64,000 nucleotides of DNA from Omphiscola glabra (taxonomy: Eukaryota > Mollusca > Gastropoda > Lymnaeidae). Within the stretch, counting starts at the first letter, position 1; each line of letters starts with the position of its first letter. Location: contig OZ024808.1 in assembly GCA_964017045.1 (NCBI GenBank), positions 21,718,418 through 21,782,417 of the forward strand, in the 5' to 3' direction. A program made the translations under genes and the position numbers. Below the pieces are notes generated by a model. It had not been told where the DNA came from and searched no databases. It worked only from the letters and a program-made list of their open reading frames with translations. Of the stretch, positions 24,001 to 36,000 are shown one piece after another.

Positions 24001-27000
24001 AGTCATTCATGCTTGCTCCCCCAGGCCAGGCTCTGAATATCTATTTGGCTTGGTGTACGTTCCTCTTGAAATGTTCTTAACCTGAACACAGTTAACACTG
24101 TCATTCATGCTTGCTCCCCCAGCCCAGGCAAGGAATATCTATTTGGCTTGGTGTACGTTCCTCTTGAAATGTTCTTAACCTGAACACAGTTAACACAGTC
24201 ATTCATGCTTGCTCCCCCAGGCCAGGCAAGGAATATCTATTTGGCTTGGTGTACGTTCCTCTTGAAATGTTCTTAACCTGAACACAGTTAACACAGTCAT
24301 TCATGCTTGCTCCCCCCTGGCCAGGCAAGGAATATCTATTTGGCTTGGTGTACGTTCCTCTTGAAATGTTCTTAACCTGAACACAGTTAACACAGTCATT
24401 CATGCTTGCTCCCCCAGGCCAGGCAAGGAATATCTATTTGGCTTGGTGTACTTTCCTCTTGAAATGTTCTTAACCTGAACACAGTTAACACAGTCATTCA
24501 TGCTTGCTCCCCCAGGCCAGGCTCTGAATATCTATTTGGCTTGGTGTACGTTCCTCTTGAAATGTTCTTAACCTGAACACAGTTAACACTGTCATTCATG
24601 CTTGCTCCCCCAGGCCAGGCAAGGAATATCTATTTGGCTTGGTGTACGTTCCTCTTGAAATGTTCTTAACCTGAACACAGTTAACACTGTCATTCATGCT
24701 TGCTCCCCCAGCCCAGGCAAGGAATATCTATTTGGCTTGGTGTACGTTCCTCTTGAAATGTTCTTAACCTGAACACAGTTAACACAGTCATTCATGCTTG
24801 CTCCCCCAGGCCAGGCAAGGAATATCTATTTGGCTTGGTGTACGTTCCTCTTGAAATATGTACCACAAACCGGCGTAAAAACGCGTTTTTGTGTCACGGA
24901 AGCCTGTATTTAGTAACTTTTCACTTAATGATTTCTATATTAAAAATTGGTCATAAACTAATAAAATTGGTACCATTTAAAATTACATTTTAAGCCCTCT
25001 AATTATATGTCATTTTAATTGTTGTTGAAATAACAAAGAGTATGGCATTTATCGCATGAAAACCATCACCAAAGTGATTTTTTATCGACAGTCAAGCGAT
25101 CATTTTTACCCCCGCGCTATTCAATCGCCTTGCCATTTTTGGTCATTCGTAGTATTTCGACACAAATAAGTGTATCGTGTGCAGAAATGAATGCCCTTTA
25201 GTTTCGTACCAAATATCAATGTAACGTTACAGTTTAAATATTTTAAAATTTTAAAAATCGAAGAAAATGATAATTTACTATTTGATTTTGTCAAAATATG
25301 AAATTTTAACCAGCATCATTGGAAAGCTCGTCCTTTTTTCTTTTAAAATACGAAAACAACACTTCATTTCTAAGCATCAACAAAAACGGTCGAGTTAAAC
25401 AAAGAACCATATACAATTGATTCACCCCGCTTGTTCCCGATACGCGAAAATGGCTGATAACCACGTTGACAACGCTCCAGAAGTTTTTTCTAAATTTACG
25501 GTAGCCGATCTTAAATGTTTAGTAGGTAAGTAAAATCAGTAAAAATAAGTTGTTAAATGGTTTGAAACTGTGTCAGCTATGTTTTAGTTCTTTATTTCTT
25601 TAGAAAATGTGTATTTATGTAGATAGAAATATGTTCGTTTGTCGCCGATTATTATCGTTTTTGAGTTTTGTCAGATGACTTAAACCCCCCTCTGTTTGTA
25701 GTGAAGTCTAATTTTTTCTGATTGCTCAATTTAAAATGTTATTGTTTTTTCTGAAAGAGGATACGTTGAAGAATAATAACTACTAATTTTTATAACTAGC
25801 AAATGATATGATCATATTTAATTTTAATAAATAAAAAAGGTCACGTGATCATAATATTTGTCGTCAATGTAAATAAACAATGAACGTTAAAAGTAGAACA
25901 ACTCGTCAAGTTAAGAGATGGTCAAAGTAATGCATTATGAATAGCATAAAGTAATTTCTGTTATTATAGGTGGATTTATGTTAGACTGAACATTTATAAT
26001 TTGTTCAATTTTGTTTTAGATGGTGAACAATTCGCCGCTCTAGAGAAGACTTTTCTGGCTATAACTATAAGGAAAGGAAGAAGGCCATCATTGCCTACTC
26101 TATTACTTCTTCAACTCTATGTTTTGAAGGAGGAAAATAACAAGTCATGGGAGCAGGTAATTATAATTATATGCCTAAGATAAGTTTATTCAGTGTAATG
26201 AACATATTTTGTATTCTACTTCTACTAAGTTAAACATTTTATGAATTTACTAATAAAGCCTGAACATATCTTTTCAGCTCGAAACCTGGTTCTCTCAGAT
26301 CAAAGTATGTACCAGTACCAGTCGCAAAGTTCAAAAGTGTGTGGAAAAAGTTCTTTGCAGTTTGAACTCCCTTTCAACTTTGGATTATTTTCATTATTTG
26401 GGTAAAGTTCTGAATTTGGATTTCATAAGCCAAAAAAGAAGATAACCAATTTGGTGCAAAGTTTAAAAAAAAATGAGGCATTTAAATGTTAAAAGAAGAC
26501 AACCTGAACGTTTCAAAGAATTTATAAGTGTTATATTTATTGTTGATATTTTTCCTAACCCTGTCATTGTTAGTATCAACATAGAACCATTGTCTTGTGA
26601 AGTTGATGAACTTAAATTAAAATTACAACAGGCTTTAGACAATGCACAGTTACTTAGTGTATGAGTTAATGATTTAGATTTGAAAAATTGCAGCTACATG
26701 AAAATATTAGTAATTTTCAAGAAGAATTAAATATGTTAAAAGTACAATTGGTAAATGATGAAGAAAATAGAATATAATCTCTTAATAAAATTAAGCATCA
26801 TAAATCAAAACTAAAGAGTGTTATTAGAAATCTTCAACAAGAAAATACAGATTTTTCTGTTCAGTTTCAGTTAGACTATCAGAGAGATAATGAAATTATT
26901 GAAATTAAAAGTAAAAGACAAAATAAAATCAATGAAAGTAAACACAGAGTCTATTTTAAATGCCAATATTAATTGTGAATGTGAAAAACCTGTTAATATA

Positions 27001-30000
27001 AAAGATCCAAACAGTTATTAGTTTGATGTCAGATTATGTAAATGTTTAAGGTATGCAGCGTGTTCTAGTACTTAAAATAAAAATGCAGGTCACTAAATCT
27101 GTAAACGTTACATTTTATTAAATGTTAAAATTTTGCTTGCACTTGCACTGTTCCAGCCATGTTTGTATTGTATATAAATAAATAATGGGCTCATTGACTG
27201 TTGAAATATGCATAGCTATAATTTTTCTGTAGTTTGGTATAATTAGCTTATCTCTTGGTAAAACTATTGATTTTATGCAATTTTTTTTAAATGGCTGATT
27301 TCTCGCTTCATGTGAACCCGTGCACTTTTCTAACAGTTTTTGTATTTTCAATGCACTTATTATAGGTACACATGCTGTTTGAGTATGGTACATAGACCTT
27401 TACTTCCCATACATTTTGATACAATTATGATGCGCTTTCAATACACCTTATAAAACAAAAAATTTAAAAAATTCTGTATGTGAATGCTTTCACTGTTCCA
27501 GCCATGTTTGTAATGTATATAAATAATTAATGGGCTCAGTGACTGTTGAAATATGTAGAGCTATAATTTTTCTGTATTTTGGTATAATTGGCTCATCTCT
27601 TGGTTTAACGATTGATTTTTTGCAATTTTTTAAAAATGTCTGATTTTTTGCGTCTTATGAAACATTGCCTTTTTCTAACAATTTTTGTATTTTAAGTGTA
27701 AATTTTATGTTTACACTTGCTGTTTAATTACATAGTCCTTTAGTTATCCTTCATTTTGATATAACTACCATGAATGCTTTCTTATCAGTTGATTTTTAGT
27801 GATTTTTTAAACATTACCAAATTTCGCGTTTTTACCTCCCTTTTTATTTTTTTCAAAATTTGATGAAATTCCATTTTCATAAAATAAAAATTTAATGAAT
27901 TAATCATTTTGTACCATTGAAAAAAATTGAGTCTGTTCTCTATATATGTGGGTATGTGTTGAGTGCAAGTAAGTGAGTTTAAGTGATTTACTTTTACAGA
28001 TATAGCCTTACAAAAATGGCACTTTTGATGGTGGCAAAAACAAAACAAAAATTATTTTTAAAATTCATAACTTTTTTACTTATTGAGTTATAAGAACAAG
28101 TTTGGTATCCACGTTCTTAGAATCATGAGTTCTTGACATGACAGTATAAAATAAAGTTATATGCCTGTTTTGAAAAATCGGTTTGTGGTACCTACTTGAA
28201 ATGTTCTTAACCTGAACACAGTTAACACAGTCATTCATGCTTGCTCCCCAGGCCAGGCAAGGAATATCTATTTGGCTTGAAATGTTCTTAACTTAAAACA
28301 CGGTTAACACAGTCATTCATGCTTGCTCCCCCAGGCCAGGCAAGGAATATCTATTTGGCTTGAAATGTTCTTAACTTAAAACACGGTTAAAACAGTGATT
28401 CATGCTTGCTCCCCCAGGCCAGGCAAGGAATATCTATTTGGCTTGCAATGTTCTTAACTTAAAACACGGTTAACACAGTCATTCATGCTTGCTCCCCCAG
28501 GCCAGGCAAGGAATATCTATTTGGCTTGAAATGTTCTTAACTTAAAACACGGTTAACACAGTCATTCATGCTTGCTCCCCCAGGCCAGGCAAGGAATATC
28601 GTACATCTACACGTGTCTGCTGCTACTCATCAAGCTTGCCAACACAGAAATGGTAAGGAAATGAAAACTCATGGTCCCATGTCTGCTCCTAACACTGAGA
28701 AGAGCCACACATACACGAGACCTTGACAGTTTAAAAAAATTTTTTTCCTTTCTGCCAACCCCTGCAGTCCATTAAAAACCTTCACCTTTTTTTTAGAGTT
28801 GTATTTTGTTTTGTGCTGACAAGGTCTATTCATCTCGCAATTTAAAAATGTCACACGAAATAAAATTTGCAATAAGTTATGACATTAGAAAATTATTTCA
28901 AACTTCTAACTAAAGAAGTAATGATATTTTTAAATTTTGATATGAAACTGAAGCTGGCTAAAAAATGGGCTCAGATCTTTGTAATAGTTTTAAATGAACC
29001 ATAATTTAATCACAAGGAAGTCCTGCAGTGCTGCCACCTAGACATTGTAATAGTTTTAAATGAACCATAATTTAATCACAAGGAAGTCCTGCAGTGCTGC
29101 CATCTAGACATTGTAATAGTTTTAAATGAACCATAATTTAATCACAAGGAAGTCCTGCAGTGCTGCCATCTAGACATTGTAATAGTTTTAAATGAACCAT
29201 AATTTAATCACAAGGAAGTCCTGCAATGCTGCCATCTAGACATTGTAATAGCTTTAAATGAACCATAATGTAATCACAAGGAAGTTCTACATTGCTGCCA
29301 TCTAGACTTTGCTTCATGTAAAAAAAACTGACCTCGGCACAAGGATGAACAGCTTTCATCTTTATACAAATATTCTTAAGCATAGAACTTCATCTTCCAG
29401 TCCACAAGGAATGACTGCTAGAAGTAATTTGTTGCTCAAATGTTGTTTTTTTTGTTAATCTCTGTGCTCCATCCAGGGCTCCAACATGCTTGCCTACAGT
29501 GATCTGACGGCACACCTGTGTCTGGTGCTGGGCTCTTGTTACTCGGGTGAGGATATGTCCCAGCCCAGGAGCACTGTATCTAAAGTAGGTCATTATTCTG
29601 TGTCTACCTAAGTACAATGCAACTTTAAGGGCCCTAAGAAAAAATATCAGGATACCTTCCTCATCATAACAACAAAACTCTTAAGCACGTAACTTAAACA
29701 CCCCCACACCGTTTATTCAAATGCATTAACAACAAAACTCTTAAGCACGTAACTTAAACACCCCCACACCGTTTATTCAAATGCATTAACAACAAAACTC
29801 TTAAGCATGTAACTTAAACATCCCCACACCGTTTATTCAAATGCATTAACAACAAAACTCGTAAGCATGTAACTTAAACACCCCCATACCGTTTATTCAA
29901 ATGCATATAATCTCAAAAATTAATGTTGGAAAATAACTTCTGTTCACACATAATCTAAAGTCTATAAAGTTTTTATTTTTCCAACAACTCCAAGAATAGA

Positions 30001-33000
30001 GTTCTATGAACTTGAGGTCTTATTGAATAGACCTATTTCAATGTTTTGAAGTTAAAAAAAATTATTTTTCTTTTTGCTATACATTTGCTGCACTCAGGCA
30101 TTCAGCAGTCTGCGACCCACTTCAGTGACCTGGCACACCCTGTACTGTCTCAGCCTTGACCTCTTCTCGAGCATGCTTCGTGTTCTGGGGTTCTCATTCC
30201 TTGATGATGCCCTCAATGTTGTGGGTGTCCATCAGGATAGAATGCAACAGGTAAGAACAGGGGGGGGGGGGGGGGGTTGTTGTTGTTAGGGGGTTTCCAG
30301 CTGTCTGCAGAGGAAGGCTCTAACCCTGGGCTTTCTTCTTTTATTATCCTGTCACTCTATTTCAATGTAAAATTGATACAAATTACATGGATTTTTTTTT
30401 CCCTTAGTATCGGTAACTTAAAAAATCATCTCATAACTGTGAAGTTTTTGTGTTAATGACAGGCTCTGCAGATGGCAAGGATCAACCTCAGTAAAACAGT
30501 TCTAGAAGAAGCTGAGGCCACCCTGGGATTCCTTCTGCAGCTGTGTGTCTATCAGAAACAGTGGAGGTTTCACCTCCCTAACGTCTTGGCTAAACTTGTG
30601 GTGTGTACCAGTTGTATGTCTATATCAAACCTTGGCTTTAAAGTCTTGGAAGGAGGGAAAAAAAATGAAACTTTATTATTCTTTTAACCTATGCATTAAG
30701 TTTAGAAAACTTCAAGAGTCCAGTAAAAAAGCAAAACAAGCCCCCCCCCCCCCCTTTCCCCACCCCCTGAGTTTTTTTGTACCCCTGGTCATGTCCATAA
30801 GTTTAAAAACAGATTTTACTTTATGTCTGTCTCTGTTAAACTTAAATTGCATTTATTTCCAGCTCAGGTATTGAAGTGTATTTTTAAAATATAATTTGGT
30901 AAAAGCCTTTTATTTTCTGGCTGGTTGTCGCATGCGTAAAAGATAGATGGTGTGAGCTGTGGTTAGATGGTGTGAGCTGTGGTTAGATGGTGTGAACTGT
31001 GGTTAGATGGTGTGAGCTGTGGTTAGATGGTGTGAACTGTGGTTAGATGGTGTGAACTGTGGTTAGATGGTGTGAGCTGTGGTTAGATGGTGTGAGCTGT
31101 GGTTAGATGGTGTGAGCTGTGGTTAGATGGTGTGAACTGTGGTTAGATGGTGTGAACTGTGGTTAGATGGTGTGAACTGTGGTTAGATGGTGTGAACTGT
31201 GGTTAGATGGTGTGAACTGTGGTTAGATGGTGTGAACTGTGGTTAGATGGTGTGAGCTGGGGTTAGATGGAGTGAACTGTGGTTAGATGGTGTGAACTGT
31301 GGTTAGATGGTGTGAGCTGTGGTTAGATGGTGTGAGCTGTGGTTAGATGGTGTGAGCTGTGGTTAGATGGTGTGAGCTGTGGTTAGATGGTGTGAGCTGT
31401 GGTTAGATGGTGTGAGCTGTGGTTAGATGGTGTGAGCTGTGGTTAGATGGTGTGAGCTGTGGTTAGATGGTGTGAACTGTGGTTAGATGGTGTGAGCTGT
31501 GGTTTGGTGTGAACTGTGGTTAGATGGTGTGAACTGTGGTTAGATGGTGTGAGCTGTGGTTAGATGGTGTGAACTGTGGTTAGATGGTGTGAGCTGTGGT
31601 TAGATGGTGTGAGCTGTGGTTAGATGGTGTGAACTGTGGTTAGATGGTGTGAGCTGTGGTTAGATGGTGTGAGCTGTGGTTTGGTGTGAACTGTGGTTAG
31701 ATGGTGTGAACTGTGGTTAGATGGTGTGAGCTGTGGTTAGATGGTGTGAACTGTGGTTAGATGGTGTGAGCTGTGGTTAGATGGTGTGAACTGTGGTTAG
31801 GCTGAATCTATTGACATTCAAAGCATTTTACAAGGTGCTGGATGAAACAACAAATGTAGCACTGGATGAAACAACAAATGTAGCACTGAAAGAAACAACA
31901 AATGTAGCACTGAAAGAAACAACAAATGTAGCACTTATTTTTTTTTTTACATTATCTAGGGTTCTCTGATGTCTATGATCCAGACACACATGGCATTGAT
32001 GATCCGACCTCGATATCTGCAACACATTTTAGAGGTGAGAAAATGAAGCATGGTATCAAATAAGTTATTTTGAGCACGTGCACCAGTGGTTCTCAGCCTT
32101 TCTAATGCCGCAACCCTTTAATATAAGTTTCTCATGTTGTGGCGACCCCCAACCACAAAATTATTTTAGTTACTACTTCACAACTGTGGGCTATAAGTAT
32201 TTTCCAATGGTCTTAGGCGACCCCCCAAAAGGTTCACGACCCACAGGTTGAGAACCGCTGACGTACACCATTAACGGATGTGCTGAGGCTCATTGGTGCA
32301 TCCACAGTGCTGTGTGTGAAGATTTTCACATATATTTTATTTTTTTATTTTTTTTTGATAATTGAACTTTCTTTTTTGAAAAATTCACCATGTTAAGAGG
32401 ATACATTTAAACAAACAAAAATTCTAACAAGTGAAAGTGAGCTGTATGTTCGTATTTCCCCCCAGCACCACAAAGTACAAGATGGTGGTAGTACATCGGA
32501 GACCATCCTCCAGCCCCCCTCATATCTCCAGCACCAGAGTTCACTGGATGATGTGGAACAGCCCACCGCACGATTGGTGGAGGCACAGCACAGGTATGCA
32601 GAAGAGGTTTCAATGAGGGACATGTCTGATAAATCATCATGGTGCTAACTTACAGGGACTCAGATCTTTAGAAGAATGTATAAATCTCTTAATTATCTAT
32701 TAATCTTTTGTCTCATGATGCAGCATTTGTTCCTTATTAAAAACAAAATATTTATAACAAAACAAACATAATAAAAGCAAGCTCTGCCGTTCATTTGTTC
32801 AGCTGAGTCATTCTGACCACTGGTCTCTTCATTCTTTCCCCCCCCCCCACAAGGATAATGAAACTTTTGGGTACAGCACTGTCCTGTCTCAAGCATTTCA
32901 CACCTACCCTGCCAGAGATTCTGCTCGATCAGGTAACTTAGCTTTTATTTTGTTGATGACAGAGCTCCACATTGTGGCTGCAGTGATATTTTTTAATTTT

Positions 33001-36000
33001 TAGCTGATAATCTCTTACCTAAACTCTAAAGTGGACAGTTTGATGATGGGTATTTACATTGAACATGAAATCATCCAAATTTAATTTTACCTCACTCTCT
33101 CTCTCTCTCTCTCTCTCTCATCTCTGTGTCTCTCTCTCTCTCTCTCTCATCTCTGTCTCTCTCTCTCTCTCATCTCTGTCTGCCTCTCTCTGTCTCCAAA
33201 CATTTTTTTCCCTCCCTATTTGGTGCTCAGTTTTTTGTTGTTTTTTTTATGTAGTCTTATGACAGAGTTAGCTTAGCTTGAATTATTTCTTTTATCTACA
33301 AATTTCAGGGTATAGATGTCACAGAATGGGAACCAATACTTTCCCTTGGCTTTGGAACACCATCCCTGGATGATCAAGGGGACGGCATCACATTTGGCAC
33401 ACTGCTCAACTGTGTCACAATTTGTGTGAGGCACATATCAAGGGTAGGTCATCAAGTTTCAAACAGATCAGTGCTTCTAAATCGTCTCATTGATGTACCA
33501 TCAGCAGACTCTGACCACAGGCTCGGCTCCCCCAACAGAAAAGTGTGAAAATCTAAAGGATACCCAAAAATAATATCCATATATTTGGCACTGATCCGAG
33601 CTGCTATGTGGATACATTTATGTTTGGTGGGCCACACTGAAGACCTTGAGAAGCAATGAAATCGATGACTTTGCTTTAAATGAAGATCTTATATAATTGT
33701 AGCATTTGTTAAATGAGAGAAAGCTTATCCCATTTGTCACCCACCATATCCCATTTGTCAACAATGATATCCTATTTGTCAACAATAATATCCTATTTGT
33801 CAACAACCATATCTCATTTGTCACCCACCATATCCCATTTGTCACCCACCATATCCCATTTGTCACCCACCATATCCCATTTGTCAACAACCATATCCCA
33901 TGTTGTCACCCACCATATCCCATGTTGTCACCCACCATATCCCAATTTGCCACCCACCGTCTTTAAAAAAAGTCCTTTATCCACATTTCCCTTTTCCTTT
34001 AAATCTACAAATAAAAAAAAATAGCTGAGACATTCCTAAACAGCTGGTGTCTGGCCTGCTTGAATCAAAATATCCTTGCATCATGTGTTGACAAGAATAA
34101 TAGGATAAATTTCAGTCTGTTTTGTTTTTTAAACAAAACTTTTACAGCGTTACAAACCTTGAGGGGAGAAAAAAAATTTGTTTGTCGTCTATTTTATTTT
34201 GCAACTGTTCATATTGTTTTTTTTTTATTGTTCATACTTTGAATCAGGCCGAGGGGAAGTCTTCACCACACAGGTCATCTCCAGACGATTCAAGCAAAGT
34301 CCAGATACCTCGGTGAGTGCCACCCAAACTTAAGGTGTTTATAAGCCAAGAATTGAGAGTGGCTCCTTTTTTGCATTGAAATGTTGCCCACGTAAAGTTA
34401 TTTGGTGCACACTGATTAGTTTTCTCCATCTATTAGTTTAGTCCAACGGTTCTCAACCTGTGCATCGCGACCCCTTTGGGGGGTCAAATGACCCTTGCAC
34501 AGGGGTCGCCTTAGACCATAGGAAAACACATGTACTCTACATTTATGAAGTATCAAAGAAAATAATTTTTGTGTTTGGGGGTCGCCAAAACATGAGGAAC
34601 TGTGTTAAAGGGTCGCGGCATTAGGAAGGTTGAGAACCACTGGTTTAGACAATTTGAAAGATTGCCTTGGTAAGCCGCTGCGCCGCCCCCCCCCCTCCAA
34701 CTACTGCACAAAACTTTACACATGTGGGTATCAGTGATTTTACTGTGGTAGAAAGGTTCAAACATGTCATAATAGTATAGCAGTTCTCAACCAGTCAAAT
34801 GATCCTTACACAGGGGTGGCCTAAGACTACAGGAAAATACATATTTATGAAGTAGCAAGAAAAATAATTTTATGTTTGGGGGTCACCACAACATGAGGAA
34901 CTGTGTTAAAAGCTTGTGACATTAGGAAGTTTGAGAACCACTGAAATAGTAAAATGTATTGAGCTTATTACCCAAAAATATATGTGGCGCATTGTTCTCA
35001 AATAAATCGGAAGCACTGTTAAGAACTTTGCTACGTAAAAATACCAATTAACAGCTATTCTTCATTGAGACTTGTGCAGTTTTGACTTCCAAAAAACACT
35101 GGACACCAACCATTGACACATCAGTGCATTCTGACACTAATAACCATGTCTTGAGAGAAAGAATACAATGAACCATGTCTTGAGAGAAAGAATAGGATGT
35201 CATGAATAATAGCATTAAATTACAATCATACGCCACAAAATTTCCTGAAAGGTTTTAAGATTTCGCACACGTTGGTCGAAATCATCAATCACAAGTTTTA
35301 GTGTGACCATCTTGTCATCTTCTCCTGTAAATGTTCAATATAAGAAATTGAGTCGTGATGCCCTTGATGTGTGTTATGTTTCTTGTCTTGCTCAGACCCG
35401 TTGTCCAGCTGGCCTTAGAGCTGAGCTTGGACATACTGATGTCGCAGGCGTGCAGGTATCTCAGGGACCCGGCCCTCATTCCCAGGGACAGACAGTTCCT
35501 CAAACGAGAACTTGGAACAGAGCTGGTGAGTAGAGATGATTCCCCATGTTAACCGTAACTTACCTGTTACATAAACCACTCACCTCGGCGTGCTGAGGTT
35601 TTTATCTGTACCTCTGTTGTTAACGTGTGACCAATGGCCACTAAACTGATGGCGCCAGATTTTTTTTGGGGTTGGGGGAAGTTGTTAACAAAACACATGC
35701 CCTAAATCAGGCACTTTCTTTTAGATTTCTGAACAAGGTGCTAGTCGGGGGGGTGGGGGGGGGGGGTGGGGGGCCTCAGAGTTCTAAATGAAGCTAGCCA
35801 AAGCAGTCGCATAGGGGGGGGGGGGGGTCAACATTGTGTGACATTGTGGGGCAAACTGCTGCATGGTTTTTTTTGTTGCTATTTTTTTTTTCTTTGTAGA
35901 CGTTGGGTGGTAAATATCTTAGATCACACACACATTCCTCCCTCCCCCCCCCCTTCCCCCGTGGCATTAGCCCTAGCTTCGCCACAGAGCCAAAGTCGAA

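Larger units (their letters stand above)
24858..28194. mobile_element. 3.3-kb terminal-inverted-repeat transposon-like insertion
   Basis: It splits the 98-bp array. The array bases CTTGAAAT are duplicated on both sides (24850-24857 and 28195-28202), a target-site duplication of 7-8 bp. The ends are inverted: GTACCACAAACCG on the left and its complement CGGTTTGTGGTAC on the right; allowing a 7-bp duplication the match is TA-T/G-GTACCACAAACCG over 16 bp. The interior has three spliceable coding exons (see 25450-26401), a decayed coiled-coil-like coding stretch (about 26470-27000) and a direct duplication (27140-27740). No transposase motif is recognised, so the superfamily is open; the duplication length would fit hAT, P-like or other 7-8-bp families. 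Confidence 0.82.
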
